Made by a program: the position numbers and the translations under genes
From: Escallonia rubra
Taxonomy: Eukaryota; Streptophyta; Magnoliopsida; Escalloniales; Escalloniaceae
Direction: 5' to 3'
NCBI GenBank assembly: GCA_033065855.1
Contig: JAVXUO010001518.1
Location: 29,498-93,497, forward strand
Length of the DNA: 64,000 nucleotides
The notes under the pieces: generated by a model
Database searches by the model: none
What the model was told of the DNA's origin: nothing
The model's input: only the letters and a program-made list of their open reading frames with translations
Shown here: positions 21,682 through 33,293 of the stretch, in pieces
Layout of the letters: every line of letters starts with the position of its first letter
How positions within the stretch are numbered: the first letter of the stretch is position 1

Positions 21682-24600
21682 TAGAGATGTCAAACGGGCC
21701 GGGCGGCCCGCGGCCCGGCCCGGCCCAAGAAAAGCCCGGCCCGGCCCCGGCCCTAAAATGAATAGTATAGGCCCGAGTATGTAGGGCCTTGGACCTAGGC
21801 TTGGACCAGGCCAAGGTTTCTGGAAAAATGGCCCGGCCCTAAAAAAGCCCGAAAAAGCCCAGGCCCGAATTTGGCCCTGGCCCTGTTTTGGCCCTGAATT
21901 GGCCCAGATCTGGCCCTAAATTGGCCCAAATTCTGGGCTAGCCCAATTTTTTCAAAATTTGTCCCCCTCCCAACGGCTATATTCCCCATTAATTCAAAAA
22001 ATTTCACTTTTATCCCCCCCCCAACAACTATATAACGGCTAGTTTGGGGGGTATTTTGGTCCAAGTTAACTTTTTTAAATCTTTTAAGGTTTTTTACACT
22101 TTTACCCTCCCCAACAACTATAAACGGCTAGTTGTTAGGGGTATTTTGGTCTTTTATGAACTTTGAAAAATCTATAAATTCACACCCTTCCTTTCTAATT
22201 TTTCACACCAATCTTCTTACTCTCTCTTATCTAAACATTCTACATTTCTACAAGCTTTGCTACTATTTTCCTCTCCAATTACTACTCTTGCTAATTATTA
22301 CTCTTGTTTACTAATTAGCTAATTACAACTCTTGTTTACTAATTACTGCTCATGCTAAATTCTAATTACTAACTATTCTTCTTATTCATTTGTTACTCTC
22401 TAATTATTTTGTTTACTAATTAGTAATTAGTGAGTTCTTATTTATTAATTACTATTACAAAGTTATTTTTAATTACTAACGCCGGCCAATTTTGAATTAC
22501 TAATTACTCTTATTCCCTAGTTACTCTTCAATTCTTTTTAATTGTTATTTCTAATTACTTATTACTGCTCTAGTTTTATTTTTTCAATCCAGTAAAAAAG
22601 TTTAGCGTCAAATATGTCTGGACTACTAAAGAAATTCAGGCGTGGATCATCGTCACGAAAAACACCACCACCACGGCCATCACGAACACCAATCCAAGCA
22701 CCACCACAACCATTCATTCTTGGACAAATGAGTACGGGCTGTATGATAGATACCCAAGCCAATTGGGAATTCAATCAAAACATTCCAGATATTGATTACA
22801 CGCCTTCACAAGATAGTCCGCATTTTAGTCAAGGACGCAGCTCGGTTGGTGAAGCTACTACTCCGTGGCATGATGTTAACCTGATGAGCGGTCACGATGG
22901 AGAAGGGCCGAGCAATACTTCCGGTAATCAGCAAGAAGCCCAAAAGGTGAAAAAAAAAGAAAGTCGAGTGTTGGAATCATTTTGATCAAATTACGGTGGA
23001 AGGCGGCGCCCGAAAAGCTCGATGTAAGTATTGTGCTAAATTATTTGCTACTGGTTGTGGTAATGGACATCTTAATAGGCATTACACTCAGTGTGCACCT
23101 CGAAGCGGCCACGTCGAACCTACCCAAACACAATTATCTTTTGACGGTAAGTTGTTTGTTTATAATCAGCGAAAGCAAAGAGACGGTCTCGCTGAATTTA
23201 TTATTCACGATGAACAAGCCTTTAGTTTTGCCGATAGTGCTAAGCACACTAGATATATGAACACCCACGTGCAACCTTTGTACAAAAAGGTTCATAGAAA
23301 CACATCTAGATCCGATGCACTCCGACAGTATAAGGCTGCTAAAGCACGCCTGATCGATTATTTCGATAATTTTGACGGTAAAGTTAGCCTTACTTCTGAT
23401 ATTTGGCAATCTCCGTTTACTTTTGTTAGTTATAGTTGTGTGACGGCCCATTGGATTGATACAGATTGAATTATGAACAAGAGAATCATCACTTTCGAAC
23501 TCTTTCCTTTTCCACATGATGCATTACACGTTGCTACTATTATAATTAATGCATGTACCACGTTTAATTTAAAGAATAAGATTATGAGTATTAGTTTTGA
23601 TAATGCTACTAACAATACAGCTGTTGTTGCTGCTTTAAAGGAGAGCCTCGAACCTATAATTTCTGGTAATTTATTTCATGTTCGTTGTGTTTGTCATGTA
23701 ATTAATTTAATTGTTCAAGATGGTTTAGCTGTTGCAGGAAATATTCTTGTCAAAATGAGGGGTATGACAGCATATGTTTCTAGTTCAGCTTCGAGAACAC
23801 AACAATTTAAAACGTTGTGTAGTCAGTATAATATGCCTCGCAAAAGACCAGTTACAGATGTGGTCCATAGGTGGAACTCTACATATCATATGCTTTTACA
23901 TATTCTCACATACAGAGAAGTATATACGCATTTTCTACTAACTTTGTTCCCAGCCGGCTTGCCAACTCACTTGGAATGGCAGATGGCTACATATCTAGCT
24001 GAATTTTTGAAGGTATTTTACACGTCTACCAATTTATTGTCTGGTACGTACTATCCCACCTCTTCTCTCGCTGTAATAGAAATTCTCAAGATGGCTACAA
24101 TATTAACAAAATGGAGATATATAGGACCCTTTACGGAAATAGTAAAAGTGATGGATGAAAAGTTTAATAAATATTGGAGTGAACTGCCTGTTATTTTTGC
24201 TGTGGCTACTTGTTTAGATCCTAGGTTAAAGTTGCATAGCGTGAACGTCTCGATAAACGAGATATCAAAATTAATGTGCTACTCAGTAGAGGACACAACC
24301 AAACTCACAGCGAAAGTGAGTAATACATTTGAGGAATTGTTCAACTTGTATCGCAATTCTACTGACTTGCGCAGCCGAGCTTCATCATCGACTGCTGAGA
24401 GGCACTACTCGTCATATCTTAAGGGCTTTGAACATCTAGTAGCAAGACAACTACCATCTGAAGGTACTTCTAATTCGGCAGGTTCGTCTTCTTTTTCCTC
24501 TTTTAATGAGATTGGTTTATATTCCAATACTGATCATTATTCTGATTTAACAAGGGAAGAACAAGTTAATTTTAATTTGTTAAATTTTTGGAAACAAAAC

Positions 24601-25772
24601 CAAAACATGTATAAAACTTTATCCCAAATTGCACGGGATGTACTGCCGGTGCAAGCCTCCACGGTTGCTTCAGAGTCGGCATTTTCAGCGAGTGGGAGAG
24701 TTTTGGATGACAAGAGAAGTCGTCTTAACCCCGAGTCGCTCGAGCTATGTGTATGTTGGAAGGATTATCTTGATGCAAATTATCGCGAGCAAGATATACC
24801 GATTGACGATAGGAAGAGCAGTGACTCGGACGTTGAAATACTTCCAGATGATTAGGTAATTTATTTTTATTTTCTTTTTCTCAAGTTTTAAGAATAAATT
24901 TTTTCACAAAATATAGTTTTTTTAGAAACAAGATAGATATTTTTTCATATATATAAAAAAAATAGGTAACTTCGCCTGTTTGTTTACAAGCAGCCAGTCC
25001 CAAGCCCGGATAAAAGGAGGAGGGCCTATGAACACATTTATCTTCAATTTAACTTTATCAGTTTGAATATTTGAATGTTAGAAATATTATTGTTTACATA
25101 CATATTAATATTTCTAAAAATTTCACATTCGAAATGTAAATTTTTTGGAAATCAAATGTCTTACAGGGTTTGTAGCAACTTATTCTACATCAATACAAGA
25201 TGTTTCCCTTATGAAAGGTGGCACTATGTCTTCTATACCACATAGTATAAAGAATTTCGTCACTTATAGATAATAATGTTTCGAGATTTTTAATATGAGT
25301 TAATGATTCTGACGATTGCAACCTCTTTGCAGTGGTCATGATTTTACAATAAAGATAAGGATGTGTATAGAAAAGGAGGAAGTAGACAAACTAATGAGAG
25401 AGTCACCCATGTTTAACTGCTAGTGTCCCTCTTGTGTAACGGGAACCATACTACAACGTCAGTGGGGAACCTCTTACACTAGTTTTATTTGGCGATTGAG
25501 GCTTTTGATGTTGCTCCAAGTCTCCAACCATTTAATTTATAAATGTGAATAACAAGGAGTTAAGAATAAGAAAAAAAAATCAAAATTTTTTTTGGGCCTG
25601 GGCCGGCCCAAGCCCGGCCCTAAAATATTGGGCCTAGGGCCAGGGCTTGGACTGGGCCCAAGTATATCAGTTTTCAGGCCCGGCCCGGTTGTCACTTCTA
25701 CTGGCCCGGCCCTGGCCCGATTTTGTTGGAGGCCCTCTGGGCTTGGGCTGGGCCGGCCCATTGACATCTCTA
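21682..25772 (+). mobile_element. hAT (Ac/Tam3-type) transposon with perfect 8-bp TSD
   Basis: The element starts TAGAGATGTCAAACGGG and its right end reads CCCATTGACATCTCTA, so the 12-bp ends TAGAGATGTCAA match exactly as inverted repeats. It is flanked on both sides by ACGTGTAG (21674-21681 and 25773-25780), the 8-bp duplication expected of hAT. Inside each end are several hundred bases of GGGCCGGGCC, GGCCCGGCCC and related motifs in both orientations, a usual feature of this plant hAT group. One transposase gene lies in the centre, in the same direction as the protease gene. Confidence 0.95.
22614..24855 (+). pseudogene. hAT transposase with one frameshift and one stop
   Basis: Domain order is a Pro/Arg-rich N-terminus, a BED zinc finger (WNHF...CKYCAKLFATGCGNGHLNRHY), a central RNase H-like catalytic region with LTSDIWQSP (first acidic residue), SFDNATNN (second) and CHVINLIVQDGL, and the C-terminal hAT dimerisation domain. 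The last contains NLLNFWKQN, LPVQASTVASESAFSASGRVLDDKRSRL. The gene would be about 740 codons. Frame breaks once in an A-run at about 22950-22960, between the N-terminus and the BED finger, apparently a single-base length change. A TGA at 23467-23469 (HWIDTD*IMNKR) replaces what is normally tryptophan. Everything else is open, so inactivation looks fairly recent. Other hAT copies in this genome could still move it. Confidence 0.9.
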
Positions 25773-25849
25773 ACGTGTAGTGTCCTCATATATTCGCTCT
25801 TAACTTTATCCCTCGCCTTTGCCTACCAACGGTTCTCGCTTCTTTAATA
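25773..25849. other. Short host spacer between hAT and Helitron
   Basis: It contains the right TSD of the hAT element followed by unremarkable sequence. Confidence 0.6.
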
Positions 25850-28152
25850 CTAGGCTAGAATCACGTATCAAGCATGACACGGTTTATTAACAGTAATTTA
25901 TTTTAAAATTTTTGAAATGCATAATAAAATATATTGAACAATTTTTTAATTTTATAGTTACTTTATCACCGATAGTTACTTTAGTTTTTGCCTTGAACTC
26001 TCTTGAAATAAAAAAAATTAACCCCTTTGGTGAAATATCAATAAGTAGTGTCCTTGTGCATATTTGCTAATTTTGATTTGGTAACTATATAAATGAACAA
26101 AAATTAAAATTTTATTTAGTACACAGAAAAGAAAAAGTAAATTATACTGATAAAAATATGCGGAGAACATATTGACATCAATTTGCTATTGCATAAGATA
26201 TTTTTATTATTTTCTAAGTATCTTTTAAAAATAATATGTACCTTTAATTGGGTTGCCCATAATGTTAATTACATATTAGTTTAATTGGGTTGCCCATAAA
26301 TTATTGACCAAAATATTGAACCAACATATTTATCAAGTTAGATTCATATTTGAATTTATAGAAAAGTTAAATATGAATTTAAAATAGTACATAATTTTTC
26401 CTATTAAATCTCTTAAGTAATTTTTATTTTGCAGGTGATTATTTCATGTTAGAGAGCTTTTTGGTATATGGTATTCAATTAAAAGTCATAACAGTTTACT
26501 ATATTGGTTATAAAATTTTGAAAGTTTCAAATTGATTTTCGAATTGCATAAGTTTTTTTATTTAAATGTTTACTGCTTTTGCTGATTTAATTAAATCCAA
26601 AATTAAGGACCCTATTCAAAACAATGTTTGGAGATCTTTAGCAACATTAATATTTTTAAGATTAATTTTCATAATTCTTATTATATTAGAAACACAATGT
26701 AATGAGGTGTCATGAGCTATCATTACATTTCTCGATCACCTCAGTTATTAGATATTATAGCTCTGGATCCCGAGTCAAGCTCGAGGAAGTTAATAAATTA
26801 TTTTAAAAAGTTGTAAAAAGTGTACAACGCATACCACATTTGAAGAAACAAAAAGAGATGAACATGTTATGAAAAAAAAAATCTACTTTTGCTAAAACTA
26901 TAGTTGTTGGTGAGAATTTTTAATACTTTATTTGTAACAGCTTCAAGTAACTTGTCAAGACTATATTATTATTAAGTTATTTTAGTGCTCCAACTTATAA
27001 CATTTTAAAATCAAGTCTATTGGATTGAAAAGTTAGGTTAAGAGTTCTTTATCTTTGAAATCATAAATGTCATAGTTAGGTTAAGAGTTCTTATCTTATT
27101 CATGAATCATTGTTCAAGAAATCACCAACTTATTAAGATCTGAATATGATATCCAGTATAATATTTTTTCGTCTCATACACATTTAAAATTACAAAATTG
27201 ATTTGATGGTCATGCAATTGTTGCGGAATATTTACATTGGTATATATATTACTTTTAGTTTCTCTGAACTGTAAGTTTAAGGACTAATGAATAGATTATG
27301 TTATGGTGTCATTGTTAGATTTTTGCGTTCTTTAAGCTTTTCTTTTACATCGTTAAGAAGTACTGTAACATGCACAATCAACTCATTGTTCTTTCAATTT
27401 ACTGTTCAAATGAACTCAAGCAAACATATATGCATATGCAAATATTACACAATAATTGCATGATAGTTTAATCAAGATTTTAATAGTAAAAACTAAAGGC
27501 TAATACGTAAATATATGTCTGTAGTATAGAGTTTAAACGTTGCATAATTGATTTTCTAGGTTTATAAAGTTTACATATATCGCGACAATTATACCACGAA
27601 TTTTTCAACGATAAATCGTAATAAAGAGTTTCGTTTGTTTTCTAAATCCTTATATATGGGATATAACCAGTTTGTAGGTCGTGAGGTCTTATTTAAAAAT
27701 ACTGACTTAAAATTAATTTATTAAATCTATATATCACATTATTCATTTTTAATGATGAGTATTTTATGTATATTATGTATATATCTATAGATTTGAATAA
27801 TGATAGTACATTTAACTGAATTAGAATGTCATTTCTTTTCCTTCTAAATCAAATATAATATTTTAATTTTTTCGATATATGAATTTTTTATATTTACATT
27901 AAAGAATGATTTTAAGAATCCAACAGCCAAAATTAAATAATAATGAGTTAGTGTATTAGTTTGGTTGAGTTCTAAAATGTATAGAATTAATTTTTAAATT
28001 ATACAACCCTCATTATTCTTGTAAAATTAATCAAACTTAAAAATAAGGTACCTATCAAAATCCAAATCAATGGTTAGATCATTTTTTTTCTAAGTCTCGC
28101 AAGTTGTTTAATCTTAATTGCAACATTACTTTTTTCTTCTAAATCAAAAGTA

Positions 28153-28190
<38 letters not shown>

Positions 28191-28889
28191 ATACGGTTAC
28201 GCAGAGAGTTTCAGGGGAAGAAGATGAAAGGATTTACGCAGAGAGGAAGAAGATGGAAGGGGAAACCAGAGAATCGAGGGGAAGCCTGAGAGATTGAGAG
28301 GGTTTGGATCAAGAGTTCTGGCAAATTAACGATTTAAATAGGAAGGATAAAACGGACATTTCACATAGATCTGTTACTCCACGTTAACTGTGCCCAATTT
28401 TCGTAACTATGGGAGAGTTTAGAGGTTAATTTTGAAGTGGAGGGGGCAAATCGCACAACGTATAAAGTAGATGGGTCATTTCCTACTTTCCCCAAATGAG
28501 AAAGGACAGAGAGAGAGATAGAGAGAAAAAAAGTCAGAGCATTAATGAGAGAAAGAAGAGAGAGAGAAAAATGTCAGAAAATTAGTCCGCTACATTATGT
28601 AACGGATGAGGGAAAGAGAAGAGAGAGAAAAAAAAGTCAGAGCATTAATGAGATAAAGGAGAAAGAGAGAGAAAAAAATGTCAGAAAACTAGTCCGCTAC
28701 ATAATGTAGCGGATGGGCTCTTTTAAAGTTGGAGGGTATTTTTGTCAAAAAATCGTCCGCTACATAATATAGCGGACGGACTTAAAAAACGTAAAAAAAA
28801 AGATTTTGACCATCTACAGATCGCGCGTGGACAGCCAGATCGCGCTGGCAACTTCTCATATTTTACTAGCGCTATCAACGGATCAGCTC

Positions 28890-28924
<35 letters not shown>

Positions 28925-29690
28925 TTTTTATCTTCATATTAAAGAGTGATTTGAAGAAACAATAGTTAATATTAAGTCCTAATAAGTTAGTACAATGATT
29001 AGGTTGAGTTTTAGGATAAATAGAATTAATTTTCAAATTACATAGGCTTATAGAAAACCCTCATTACTCCTGTAAAATTAATTATATATAAATAAGGATC
29101 TGATCAAAATTTTAAATTAGTTATTAGATCACGTTTTTATTCTAAATCTCATAAGTTATTTTTTGAGTCTATGAATTTTAATTTTCATATTAGAAAACAC
29201 TTTTAAAGCACATAGTTGTGAAAATGAAGTCTTAATAGATTAGTATATTGATTATGTAGAGTTTTCAATGATTAGAATTAATTTTTAAATTAAAATTTTC
29301 TTCTAAATTGAAAGTCTTATTTTTGTTTTTTTTATATATATGAGCTTTTATATTCATATTAGAGAATAGTTTTGAAGATATAATAGTCAATATTAAATCC
29401 TAATATCTTAGTATAGTGATAACATTAAGTTTTAATTTAGAATGATTAGAATTAGTTTTTGAATTTTAAGGAGATAATTTTCAAAAAGAAGTCTTAATAG
29501 ATAAGCATATTTATTAGGTAAAATTCTAGAATGATTATAATTAGTTTGAAATTAAATACAACTTACTAATATAGAAGGTAATTAAGCTTAAAATAAGGAT
29601 CGGATGACGTGTCATATACAGAAGCGATGATGTGACGTGCAAAGAAATTAGCAATGTCTTTCTCGCTTCGTTTATTATATATTATATAGA
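25850..29690 (-). mobile_element. Non-autonomous Helitron B
   Basis: On the minus strand it begins TCTATATAATATATAATAAACGAAGCGAG at 29690, preceded by A, and ends ...GATTCTAGCCTAG at 25850, followed by T. Insertion between A and T, a 5' TC and a 3' CTRR (here CTAG) are the Helitron rules. A degenerate hairpin (CGTGTCATGCTTGATACG) precedes the 3' end. Its sequence matches, in reverse, the plus-strand Helitron at 36580-39558, and its 3' part matches the one at 49505. No Rep/helicase coding sequence is present. It contains a central imperfect palindrome (about 27200-27475) and a foreign insert at 28155-28920. Confidence 0.82.
28155..28920. repeat. Insert in Helitron B flanked by (TA)n tracts
   Basis: About 700 bp is bracketed by TA microsatellites and absent from the homologous position of the other Helitron. 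It contains two tandem copies of about 102 bp (GTCAGAGCATTAATGAGA...) and three short palindromes of the form GTCCGCTACATAATGTAGCGGA (about 28587, 28692 and 28755). No coding capacity. It may be a non-autonomous element or part of an LTR; no clear terminal repeats were seen. Confidence 0.65.
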
Positions 29691-30402
29691 TTTCAGTTGT
29701 TTTGAATATTCATCATCAAATAAGTATTTTGTATTCGACCAAACGGTGTCTTTTACCTAAACGGTGTTACTTGCAATAGTCTCCGAGCAAAAGGGAGTGA
29801 CATCTAAAAACATTTTCGGATCTTGAACTTGGTTAATCACTAAAAGAAAATAGTGTCTTATCTACAAAATATTCCGGCGATAAAGGCGATCGATCCGTTG
29901 TTAAAGATCTGTACCGAAAAATTTCTGTCAATAAAGGTCCGTCGTTAATAACCCCTTTGGTAAAATTTTACCTAGAGGTTGAGGTGCTCTGTCAGTGATT
30001 ACCTAAACTTTTAAGCACAGATTTGCCACTTTTCGTTGTAAAACTTTTTTCAAAATTGCTATAGTAGTTATATACATACATACAATTCAGGCGGTAAATT
30101 AAAATTCCATCACGAAACTAAAAGTCTTGAATAGCAATTTTGTTTTTTCTATTCCAGAAAAAAGAAAAACATGTTTCCTGTATTATAATTCAGCCAAAAG
30201 AAAATTATCAATCAATCCAGATTTGACAATTAATCCAAATCGTCATTAACTTTCACAAATGTCACACAACTCCTAAATAACACAATGCAAGTTATAAATT
30301 GAGTTATATCAACGTTTTTCTAAACTAAAGAGATGCAAGTGAGCAACAAAAATTCATCAAAGGAGACCGGGATAGGAGGTCTTTAATGATGGCAGGGAGA
30401 AA
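29691..30402. other. Intergenic stretch, no gene seen
   Basis: No supportable features apart from AT-rich sequence. Confidence 0.5.
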
Positions 30403-33293
30403 ACACATGTGCGAGCTTGGTACATATTTAGTCATCGTCCAAACACATGTGTTTGGATGGAAAATTTTAAAATATCTTGCATTTCAAAATTTATTCATTT
30501 TAAAAATTCGCTGATTTATAAATTTATGGAATTGCAAATTTAGTGTTTTGGGCAGTTTTGAGGAAGCGAGTATTTTATACGTAGATTTACAAGTGAAAAT
30601 TTCAGCCCAGATAATTATTTGATGGAGACAAAAAAAGTCACTTTCTCCCTACATTTGTGGTAAGGATTTGCAAAATAACTAGTCTTGACTAGTTATTTTT
30701 ACAGGAAATTTTAGCACACTAAATTTCCTTTTCAAATCCCTCCTCAAATTTGATAAATTCATCTCATCATAATCCAAACAAGGAATTTGCTGTGATGCAT
30801 TTACAAATCTTCTATAAAAGTGATACCCCCAGTCTAATTACCTCATCCAAACACGCTCTTATTAGCAATTGTATATTGATATTCGATGAATTAAATAACA
30901 ACTTCAGCAGTTTGTCTTCGAGCAAACCGCTTTGAAACAATCCACCTCGGAAAGAAGATTTTAGGGAATTGCCATCTTATTTAATTTAAACACGAAAAAA
31001 TAAGAAAAAGGTGAGAAATGACTCTAAAATGTCCAAAGGACAACTAAGTCTATCGGAAACAAGTAAATGGGTTCGGGGACTAAGTTATATGGCGAGAAGA
31101 TGTTAGGCACCAGCCATACCCTTTCGGTCTCTACTTCATTTTGATTATTTTTTGCCTTTTAACATATAACACATAAACATATAATAAATCTTATGTAAGT
31201 TTATTATTCGATTATTGGCTTGAACTCGACATCGGGGGTCGAATGATAAGTATTCGGCCTGACAATCTGGAATCAAAACCATCATAGTTCGACTTTGGTC
31301 TTACGGGAGGCGACCAACACTTTGGTCTAAGATTCGAACTAAGAAATGAAAATGACTCTTTTTTTATTTTTGCACTAGAAATGAAATGTAAACGCAGTAA
31401 ATAAGAACAATTCTAGGTTTCTTAAACTAGACTAGAAAGGTATTAAATATACCCCGCAAGTCTGCTTGTCTAGACGACTCCAGAACGCTCTACGAAGGAT
31501 TCATGATGCAAGAAACTCGAGAATATTTTGAAGTGAATATGAATGGTTAGTTCCTCTTAAGAAATGATAGACCATTTTCAAGAGAAATAGTGTAAAAGCT
31601 CTACGGACAAAAAAGCTGAGATCCTTGAAAATGTAGGCCAAAGGCCCTATTTATAGAGCTCTGCGCCCCAAATGATAAGATGACCGTATCAATCTACAAT
31701 CTAATGATAAGACAGAATATTGAATGAAAATTGCAGATTGACAAAAGTTGACTAGCCAACCGGTTTCTCAAAAATCGGCCGGTTCATCCTATATTTTTAT
31801 AATATTTTTTTTTGAATTTCGAGACATTATCAGATCCTAATTCGGTATTTATTTCTGATTTTTCAAATTGGATATACCAGATTCGGCAATTATCTTTTAT
31901 ATCTCATATAAATCATTGATTTAATCACTTGCATCAAGGATAAATCACAAACAATTCTTGAAATTATCTAGATATATCAAAATTTAGACATGGAGTGGAC
32001 TGATATATTTAGACTGGACTGAGCCGAGGACAGACAATTGAACTGCTAAACTGAACTAGAGGGTTAATTTTATGCTACACCTCATACTTAAGGGCTAATT
32101 GCACCTAGCACCCCGTGGTTTCAACCTTGGCACTCATCACCAAAGTTTTGAAAATATTGGTATCCGGTACCAATTGATGGTCAAGATAGGCTTTGACTAA
32201 ACGACTATTAGTTTTTAAGGGTAAATATGTCTTTTTACCTATTAAATCTATGTGTCATTCTAGTCCATATCGGTTATACACACAGCCCCTCTATCTTTTT
32301 CCAGTCTCTCTCTCAATTGGAAAATGACACACACACATACACCCCCCCCCCCTCTCTCTCTCTCTCACTATGTGTGTGTGTGTGTGTGTGTATCCTGCAA
32401 ATGCAACTCATATAATCTTCTTACACACACACACACACACACATACACACCACCACCTGATCTCACGCGGCCGTTACACATGCAGAAATGCAAGCTCCCC
32501 TCTCTCTCTCAATTTCTCTATGTTTCTCCCTCTAATCCTTCACCAACACCAATTTTTTGGATCCCTTACCCGAATGTTTTTCGTTTTAATTGAGATTGGG
32601 CTTTGAAGACATCTTATCGCTTTGTAATGTGTGGGGTTGTGTGATTGTGGTTGATTAATTATGGGATTGAGGTTGACTGACTGAGTGAAGGATTGATGGG
32701 TTTGTGATGGGTATAGGTGGTGCAAGTTTGATGGGTTTGGGAGTGGGAGAATAGAGGATTTATAGAGTGGGAAAATCGAGGATTTGGGGAGTGTGTAACA
32801 ATGTGTAAAACTGATTTACCGGGAGATTATTGCAGTAGAGGGCACACGGTGTCGAATCTGCTGTCGACAAGGCTTAGTCTGTGAATTCTAGTGAAGGTTG
32901 TAGAGTATTGTACTAATGAGTTAGAGTTCGCAAGGAGTGGAAAGGAATGGTGGAGTTCCTGCCGTTGATGAAAGGATCGATGTCGGCGGCAAAATCGGCA
33001 CTGATCGGTTGAAAATCTATCTCTGTACCATGCACATTACAAACACATAGAAAGAAATGAGCAATGTTTTTCCTGTATTTGAATACTAATTTGCACAAAA
33101 GATAGAGGTGGAGGCAGGGAATGTAGAGAAAGAAACAATCCAGAGAATTGTATCCCTTTCAAGAGGGAGAGAGGGGGGGGGATATGCAAAATCTGTTGGG
33201 GAGGTACAGAAATATGAGACACGTAGGTTGCCATCTAGATGTCACATAGATGTCATCTTGGACACAATAACCGAACTAACTATTTTGCCCCTT
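30403..33293. repeat. Tandem segmental duplication, copy 1 (2891 bp)
   Basis: Starting at ACACATGTGCGAGCTTGG, the whole segment recurs at 33294 in direct orientation. It holds non-coding sequence, (CA)n, (GT)n and CT-rich microsatellites at about 32320-32445, and a Mutator-like element that lacks its right inverted repeat because the copy ends inside it (TTGCCCCTT at 33285-33293). No supportable gene. Confidence 0.95.
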
